Shown in pieces: positions 59,391 to 64,000 of a stretch of DNA of 64,000 nucleotides. Numbering within the stretch: position 1 is the first letter of the stretch; each line of letters begins with the position of its first letter. The notes under the pieces are model-generated. The model did not search any database, had not been told where the DNA came from, and saw only the letters and a program-made list of their open reading frames with translations. Both the position numbers and the translations under genes were made by a program. The DNA comes from Caballeronia temeraria (GTDB taxonomy: Bacteria > Pseudomonadota > Gammaproteobacteria > Burkholderiales > Burkholderiaceae): the NCBI RefSeq assembly GCF_001544795.2, contig NZ_FCOI02000001.1, positions 372,001 to 436,000 of the forward strand, read 5' to 3'.

Positions 59391-59842
59391 TGCGCATCGG
59401 GCTCATCTCCGATACCCACAACCTCGTGCGCCCCGAAGCGCTCGACGCCTTGCGCGATTGCACGCACATCATCCATGCGGGCGATATCTGCAGGCGCGAC
59501 GTGCTCGATACGCTCGCGCCCCTCGCGCCGCTCACCGTCGTGCGCGGCAACAACGATCTCGCCGACGACCTCGCGCACTTGCCCGAGCATGCGCGCATCG
59601 AACGCGGCGGCGCGACGATCCACGTCGTCCACGATATCGCCGATGTGCCGAAGCAGCTCGACGGCATCGATGTCGTCGTGACCGGTCATTCGCACAAGCC
59701 GCTCATCGAACGACGCGGCGGCGTGCTCTTCGTGAATCCCGGCAGCGCGGGGCCGCGCCGCTTCAGATTGCCGATCACGCTCGCGCTGCTCGATATCGAT
59801 GACGGCAAGGCCGAAGCGCGCATCGTGTCGCTCGTGACATAA
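59390..59842 (+). CDS. YfcE-type metallophosphoesterase
   Basis: 150 residues from MRIGLISDTHNLVRPEALDA. Metal-site blocks LISDTH, HAGDICRRDV, RGNND, VVHDI and TGHSHKP are all present in the short MJ0936/YfcE fold of phosphodiesterases with broad activity on phosphate esters. It overlaps the TMEM175-type gene by a TGATG, suggesting a two-gene operon. A bidirectional hairpin with T tracts follows the stop directly. Confidence 0.88.
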
Positions 59843-59843
59843 A

Positions 59844-59872
59844 AAAAGGCCAGCGCAACGCACTGGCCTTTT
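59844..59872. terminator. Bidirectional intrinsic terminator
   Basis: Stem AAAAGGCCAG/CTGGCCTTTT (59844-59853 with 59863-59872) with a 9-base loop, extended by As and Ts on the two sides, so it can end both the YfcE-type operon (plus) and the MHS transporter gene (minus). Confidence 0.85.
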
Positions 59873-59903
59873 CCATTCGATCGAAGCTGAACGAGCTGAA
59901 CGC

Positions 59904-61379
59904 TTACGCGCGCACCGTGCCTTCCGGGAACGCATCGTCCATCTCGGCGGCTTCACGATGACCCCGCAGGATCGCATGCGCTTCCGCATTCGACGCCACC
60001 GCCGGCGGCGAGCCCTTCAGCGGCTTCTTCGCCGTCTCGTGCAGCGCGAGCACCGACACGATGCCGATGATCGACGCGCCCATCAGATAGTACGCGGGCA
60101 TCATCAAGTTGCCGGTCTTGTCGACGAGCCATGCCGTGACGAGCGGCGTGGTACCGCCGAAGAGCGACACCGACACGTTGAAACCGATCGCGAGCGCGCC
60201 GTAGCGGATCTTCGTCGGGAAGAGCGCCGGCAGCGACGACGGCATCACGCCCGTGAACGTCGAGAGCAGCGCGCCGAGAATCATCATGCCCGCGAAAATC
60301 GACGGGACCGTGCCCATGCGGATCAGCGTGAGCGCGGGAATCGACAGCACCAGCAAGCCGATACAGCCCGCGAGCATCACCGGCTTGCGGCCGATCGTAT
60401 CCGACAGTCGGCCGGCGAAGAGCGTGAGCGGCATCATCAGCACCATCACGACGAGCACGATGAACAGGCCGTGCGTCTCGTTGAACTTGAGCGTCGCCGA
60501 CAGATAGCTCGGCAGATACGACAGCGCCATGTAGTCGGTCACGTTGAAGATCAGCACGAGGCCCACGCATTGCAGCAGCGGCTTCCATTGCTGGATCAGC
60601 GTCTCGCGGAACTGCTGCTTGGTCGTTTCGTGCGACACGGCCTCGGCCTTCTCGGCTTCGCGCTGGAACGCCGGCGTTTCTTCGAGCTTCATCCGGATGT
60701 AGAGACCGATCAGGCCGAGCGGGCCCGCGATCATGAACGGAATGCGCCAGCCCCACGACAGCAGGTCTTTCTCCGACATCACCGCCGTCAGCACCGCGAC
60801 CACGCCCGCGCCGAGCACGTAGCCGACGAGCGTGCCGAACTCGAGGAAGCTCGACATGAAGCCGCGCTTCTTGTCCGGCGAGAATTCGGCGATGAAGGTC
60901 GCCGCGCCGCCGTACTCGCCGCCGGTGGAGAAGCCCTGCACGAGACGCGCGACGAGCAGCAGCACCGGCGCCATCACGCCGATCGATTCATAGCTCGGAA
61001 TGATGCCGATACAGAACGTGCCGACGGCCATCATGATCATGGTCATCGCGAGCACGCGCTTGCGGCCGATGCGGTCGCCGAGCGGGCCGAACACCATGCC
61101 GCCGATCGGGCGCACGAGGAACGCGGCCGCGAACGTGCCGAAGGTCGCGAGCAATTGCGCGGCCGGGCTGCTCGACGGGAAAAACACCTTGCCGAGCGTC
61201 ACGGCGATGTAGCTGTACACGCCGAAGTCGAACCACTCCATCGCGTTACCGATGGCCATGGCGCCGACAGCGCGCTTCAACAGGGACTGATCGACGATCG
61301 TGATGTCGTCGAGGGTGAGACCGGACTTCTGACTGGATGAATCGTGTGTGCGCCAAAGGCCCTCGTGAAGGGAAGACAT
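59904..61379 (-). CDS. proP: MHS-family transporter (ProP/ShiA-like)
   Basis: 491-residue major-facilitator protein of the metabolite:H+ symporter family with twelve predicted membrane segments. MFS loop motif FGPLGDRIGRKRVLAM and the MHS phrase VQGFSTGGEYGGAATFIAEF are present. Best annotated relative is ProP, the proline/glycine betaine symporter, but E. coli ProP ends in a long osmosensory coiled coil, and here the C-terminus is short and acidic (HREAAEMDDAFPEGTVRA), so the substrate is not certain; alternatives include shikimate or 2-oxoglutarate. It starts about 680 bases from yggX, with an unusual spacer. Confidence 0.82.
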   Translation of the reverse strand: MSSLHEGLWRTHDSSSQKSGLTLDDITIVDQSLLKRAVGAMAIGNAMEWFDFGVYSYIAVTLGKVFFPSSSPAAQLLATFGTFAAAFLVRPIGGMVFGPLGDRIGRKRVLAMTMIMMAVGTFCIGIIPSYESIGVMAPVLLLVARLVQGFSTGGEYGGAATFIAEFSPDKKRGFMSSFLEFGTLVGYVLGAGVVAVLTAVMSEKDLLSWGWRIPFMIAGPLGLIGLYIRMKLEETPAFQREAEKAEAVSHETTKQQFRETLIQQWKPLLQCVGLVLIFNVTDYMALSYLPSYLSATLKFNETHGLFIVLVVMVLMMPLTLFAGRLSDTIGRKPVMLAGCIGLLVLSIPALTLIRMGTVPSIFAGMMILGALLSTFTGVMPSSLPALFPTKIRYGALAIGFNVSVSLFGGTTPLVTAWLVDKTGNLMMPAYYLMGASIIGIVSVLALHETAKKPLKGSPPAVASNAEAHAILRGHREAAEMDDAFPEGTVRA

Positions 61380-62012
61380 AGTTCGAAAGACTCCGTATTC
61401 GATCCCGAAAGCTCAGAAGAACCTCGGGTGCGTCGCCGCGGAGGACGGACGCAAATTGCCGGGACAGTGCAGTTTCGAGACGGCAACGCGAACGCTTGAA
61501 GACGAAAGCAAAGGCTTTGCGCGACCTCGGCCGAGCGGCTCGAAGTCGATGAGCGAAAAGAAACGCGGTGCCGGTGCCTCGCGCGGGTGTAGTCGCGAAA
61601 TTGCACTCGGGGATGAAGCAAACGAGTTTGACGTGCGGACGGCGAACGCAGCGCTGAATGGCTGAGTTGCCGCGGATGGGCCGCGACGTCGGCGATAAAA
61701 CAACGTGAGACGAAAAAGGCCGGCGTGAGTCTGGCAAAACCAGCTAGGAAACCGACGCGCCTCTTTGTATGAAAACTGTCACTTCCGCGCTATGGCCCGA
61801 AGCGTGCTCCGGAAACATTCACGCGTGAATGATGGTGAATTGCTGTTGATAACGACCAAGATGATAACACGATGACAGACGATGTGCAAACCGGCTCGTC
61901 TAGGCAAGTGCGCGGAACCGGCGCTGAGCCTTGCCCGGCTTAGGATTGCGCCGAGTTTGCACAGCACGAACCGATGTACTAAGCGGAACAATTTTCCGGC
62001 ACGCGGACAACA
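61380..62012. other. Long spacer upstream of the MHS transporter gene
   Basis: About 630 bases with no good gene. It holds the perfect 16-base palindrome CATTCACGCGTGAATG (61816-61831), and the large inverted repeat at 61883-61963. Open frames in it have no ribosome-binding site and no family features. It also contains the promoter of the minus-strand transporter gene, which I cannot locate. Confidence 0.5.
61883..61963. repeat. Large inverted repeat, possible structured RNA
   Basis: Outer arms TGTGCAAAC (61883-61891) and GTTTGCACA (61955-61963) pair perfectly, continue for four more pairs (61892-61895 with 61950-61953) around a single bulged base, and enclose a second stem GGCAAG/CTTGCC (61903-61908 with 61930-61935). 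A weak plus-strand promoter (TTGCTG at 61840, 17-base spacer, GATAAC at 61863) precedes it and an intrinsic terminator follows at 62013. Confidence 0.6.
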
Positions 62013-62040
62013 AAAAACCGGCCACGGGGGGCCGGTTTTT
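62013..62040. terminator. Bidirectional intrinsic terminator after yggX
   Basis: Perfect 11-base-pair stem AAAAACCGGCC/GGCCGGTTTTT (62013-62023 with 62030-62040) with a 6-base loop. It serves yggX on the minus strand, and equally a possible plus-strand RNA arising upstream. Confidence 0.88.
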
Positions 62041-62061
62041 CAGTGCGATAACCGCGCGATC

Positions 62062-62334
62062 TCAGCTTTGCGGCGGCACGTAGCCGGACGCCGTATCCGC
62101 GCCTTCGCCGAAGAAATACTTTTCGGTCTGCTTGATCAGATACTGACGCGCGCGCGGATCGGCCATGTTCAGGCGATTCTCGTTGATGAGCATCGTCTGC
62201 TGTTTGAGCCAGCCTTGCCACGCTTCCTTCGAGACCGTTTCGTAGATGCGCTTGCCGAGTTCGCCCGGCAGCGGCGGGAAATCGAGTCCTTCGGCTTCCT
62301 TGCCGAGTTTCGCGCATTGAACCATTCGAGCCAT
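62062..62334 (-). CDS. yggX: Fe(2+)-trafficking/oxidative-damage protection protein YggX
   Basis: 90 residues from [19 protein letters not shown], the family start with Cys7, and [20 protein letters not shown] and the C-terminal [20 protein letters not shown] typical of YggX. Protects iron-sulfur clusters against oxidative damage and affects iron handling. It follows argA by 55 bases on the same strand and is followed by a bidirectional terminator; the two may be cotranscribed. Confidence 0.95.
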   Translation of the reverse strand: MARMVQCAKLGKEAEGLDFPPLPGELGKRIYETVSKEAWQGWLKQQTMLINENRLNMADPRARQYLIKQTEKYFFGEGADTASGYVPPQS

Positions 62335-62389
62335 TGTGAGTTTCTCCTGTATCGGGGACGAAGCGCCGTTCGCGCTTCTCAAATCGTGT

Positions 62390-63760
62390 TCAAAGCTGTT
62401 TCATCAGGACGAGCGACTTGCGCTGCCAGTTGTAGAGACGCCGGCGATCCTCGGGCAGATCGTCCACGGTCACCTTCACGAAGCCGCGTTTCAGGAACCA
62501 GTGCTCGGTGCGCGTCGTCAGCACGAAGATGCGCGTGAGGCCGCGCGCGCGGGCACGTTGCTCGATGCGTTTCAGAAGACGCTCGCCGTCGCCTGAACCT
62601 TGCGCTTCCGGCGCGACGGTCAGGCACGCCATTTCGCCGATGCGCTCCTGCGTGTACGGATAGAGCGCCGCGCAGCCGAACAGCACGCCATCGTGCTCGA
62701 TGACCGAGAAATGGTCGATATCGCGCTCGATCTGGTGACGTCCGCGCCGCACGAGCGTGCCGTCCGATTCGAGCGGCTCGATCAGCGTGAGAATGCCGCC
62801 GACATCGTCCGGCGTGGCTTCGCGCAGGCTTTCGAGGTTCTCGTACGAGATCATCGTGCCGACGCCGTCGTGCAGGAACAGTTCGAGCAGCACGCTGCCG
62901 TCGAGCGCGTAAGGAATGATGTGGCCGCGCGCGACGCCGCCGCGGCACGCGCGCACCGTGTGCTTCAGATAGAACGCGGTATCGCCTTGCAACTCGCCGC
63001 TTTCCTGCAGGCGATACGCGTCGTCGAGCGACATTTCGCGGATCAGTTCGCCTTCTGCATCGACCAGACCGTCGATTTCGGTCACGAAAATGATCTTGTC
63101 GGCGCGCAGCGCGATGGCGGCGGCGGACGCGACGTCTTCCATCGACAGATTGAAGGCTTCGCCCGTCGGCGAAAAACCCAGCGACGACAACAGAACGAGC
63201 TTGTTCGATGCGAGCGACTGGCGGATGGAGTCGCCGTCGATTTTGCGCACGACGCCCGTGTGCTGGAAATCGACGCCGTCCAGAATGCCGACCGGCCGCG
63301 CCGTCACGAAGTTGCCCGACACGACGCTGATGTGCGCGTGCGCCATCGGCGTGTTCGGCAGGCCCTGGCTGATCGCGGCCTCGATGTCGAGACGCACTTC
63401 GCCGGCGGCTTCCTTCGCGGATTCGAGCGCGCGGGCGTCGGTGATGCGCAAGCCGTGCGAAAACGACGATTCGACGCCGTGCAGGCTCAGTTGCTCGTCG
63501 AGCTGCGGGCGCGAGCCGTGCACGAGCACGACGTGGATGCCCATGGCGTGCAACAGGCCGACGTCCTGCACGAGCGCGTTCAGGCGTCCTTCCTGCACGA
63601 GCTCCCCGCCGAACGCGACGACGAACGTCTTGTTTCGAAACGCGTGAATATAGGGCGCAACGGAGCGCATCCAGTCGACGAACTGGGCGTGCGGATTCGG
63701 CGCTTCGGGCTCGGCTGCCGGCTGCGTCGCGGTCATCGTGAGGTCGGTTTGGGAATTCAT
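62390..63760 (-). CDS. argA: N-acetylglutamate synthase ArgA
   Basis: First step of arginine synthesis: acetyl-CoA plus glutamate gives N-acetylglutamate. 456 residues with an amino-acid-kinase-like domain (about 40-290, [20 protein letters not shown] and [19 protein letters not shown]) and a GNAT acetyltransferase domain (about 310-445, [20 protein letters not shown]). No ribosome-binding site precedes either candidate start (residue 1 or residue 9). Divergent from a likely RNA-helicase gene, 22 bases between starts. The kinase-like domain normally holds the arginine feedback site. Confidence 0.95.
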   Translation of the reverse strand: MNSQTDLTMTATQPAAEPEAPNPHAQFVDWMRSVAPYIHAFRNKTFVVAFGGELVQEGRLNALVQDVGLLHAMGIHVVLVHGSRPQLDEQLSLHGVESSFSHGLRITDARALESAKEAAGEVRLDIEAAISQGLPNTPMAHAHISVVSGNFVTARPVGILDGVDFQHTGVVRKIDGDSIRQSLASNKLVLLSSLGFSPTGEAFNLSMEDVASAAAIALRADKIIFVTEIDGLVDAEGELIREMSLDDAYRLQESGELQGDTAFYLKHTVRACRGGVARGHIIPYALDGSVLLELFLHDGVGTMISYENLESLREATPDDVGGILTLIEPLESDGTLVRRGRHQIERDIDHFSVIEHDGVLFGCAALYPYTQERIGEMACLTVAPEAQGSGDGERLLKRIEQRARARGLTRIFVLTTRTEHWFLKRGFVKVTVDDLPEDRRRLYNWQRKSLVLMKQL

Positions 63761-63766
63761 CCCGGG

Positions 63767-63774
63767 ATTATAAT
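63767..63774. promoter_or_regulatory. Palindromic -10 element shared by argA and the divergent gene
   Basis: ATTATAAT is its own reverse complement and contains a perfect TATAAT for each strand: 63769-63774 on plus and the complement of 63767-63772 on minus. With the usual seven-base distance, the minus-strand start falls on the A of the argA ATG (63760) and the plus start 1-2 bases before the other ATG (63783). The -35 regions are weak on both strands. Confidence 0.55.
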
Positions 63775-63782
63775 GCGACGCT

Positions 63783-64000
63783 ATGCCGAATGTTTCTCGT
63801 CCATCACGCCCCGATCAGGCGGCCAAGTCCCAGTCCGCCGACAAATCCCTCGATACTCAGGAGCAGTTGCGACAACTGCGTGAAAATCTGCTGCGCGAAG
63901 CGCGGGAGGGGACGGATGCGTCCGATTCTGGCGAAGCGCCGGGCTTGAGCAAGAAGGAACTCGCCGCGCGGCGTTTTGCAGGCGGAAAAGCAGCTTCCGC
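63783..64000 (+). CDS. hrpA: Partial gene, probably N-terminus of ATP-dependent RNA helicase HrpA
   Basis: An uninterrupted frame from ATG at 63783 to the window end (72 codons, open). It reads MPNVSRPSRPDQAAKSQSAD and then a charged region (EQLRQLRENLLREAREGTDA), ending KKELAARRFAGGKAAS. This low-complexity charged head and its divergence from argA fit the N-terminus of HrpA as I remember the order in Burkholderia, but no helicase motif is within the window, so the identity rests on context only. No ribosome-binding site is visible before the ATG. Confidence 0.55.
   Translation, partial: MPNVSRPSRPDQAAKSQSADKSLDTQEQLRQLRENLLREAREGTDASDSGEAPGLSKKELAARRFAGGKAAS

Noticed and set aside
61882..62538. 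218-residue plus-strand open frame through the spacer and yggX
   Set aside because: Runs through an inverted repeat, a terminator and antisense to yggX, with no start signal.

Overview
The window is chromosomal DNA of a high-GC betaproteobacterium. Codon use, the many conserved housekeeping blocks and the gene orders (purD-hemF-nadD-rsfS-rlmH-maf-rng; recC-recB-recD; argA divergent from a gene that looks like hrpA) point to Burkholderiaceae, most likely the Paraburkholderia/Caballeronia group. This assignment rests on family knowledge, not on a search. I see no insertion sequence, prophage, CRISPR array, rRNA or plasmid function; it reads as core genome with small accessory patches.

Layout. 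1-9.6 kb: the end of the lipid A flippase msbA converges on a minus-strand housekeeping run (RNase G, Maf, RlmH, RsfS, NadD, HemF, PurD, YebC, uracil phosphoribosyltransferase), broken by clear terminators after purD and upp. 9.8-12.8 kb: a plus-strand, operon-like group (unusual SDR protein, methylglyoxal synthase, quinone oxidoreductase, orphan KdpE-type regulator). 13.5-21.4 kb: an MdtABC-type RND efflux operon with two different inner-membrane pumps. 21.7-24.8 kb: an IclR regulator, a candidate small RNA with a textbook terminator, a pentanucleotide tandem repeat, a DJ-1/PfpI protein and a small lipoprotein. 24.9-32 kb: an MscS-type channel, a thiol dioxygenase divergent from an Lrp-type regulator with a readable promoter and Lrp boxes, and a FUSC efflux protein. 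32.2-41.7 kb: recC-recB-recD with ATGA overlaps, then arfB. 41.7-46.5 kb: membrane proteins, an L-lactate permease, a previously untracked 42-residue membrane peptide, and two small lipoproteins, one very rich in Tyr and then in Gly/His/Trp. 46.8-50.2 kb: thiC under a TPP riboswitch and a DMT exporter. 50.3-52.3 kb: a frameshifted gene, a DUF4397 lipoprotein and an entericidin. 52.5-56.5 kb: a signalling/stress block (CHASE3-like histidine kinase, two DUF1328 peptides, a ferritin-like protein, a NarL-type regulator and a lone receiver domain). 56.5-64 kb: two metallophosphoesterases, small unknowns, tRNA-Leu(UAA), a TMEM175-type channel, an MHS-family transporter, YggX, and argA divergent from a partial gene.

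The most interesting signals are regulatory or structural, not a new multi-gene system: a divergent argA/hrpA-like start region in which a single palindromic -10 places both start codons at or next to the predicted transcription starts; the Lrp boxes embedded in the lrp promoter; the candidate small RNA near 22.8 kb and the large inverted repeat plus terminator near 61.9-62.0 kb; the SDR whose YxxxK catalytic motif has become SxxxR; and an approximately 80-residue Ser/Thr/Ala/Gly insertion in one RND pump. I found nothing that convincingly forms an undescribed defence or mobile system.
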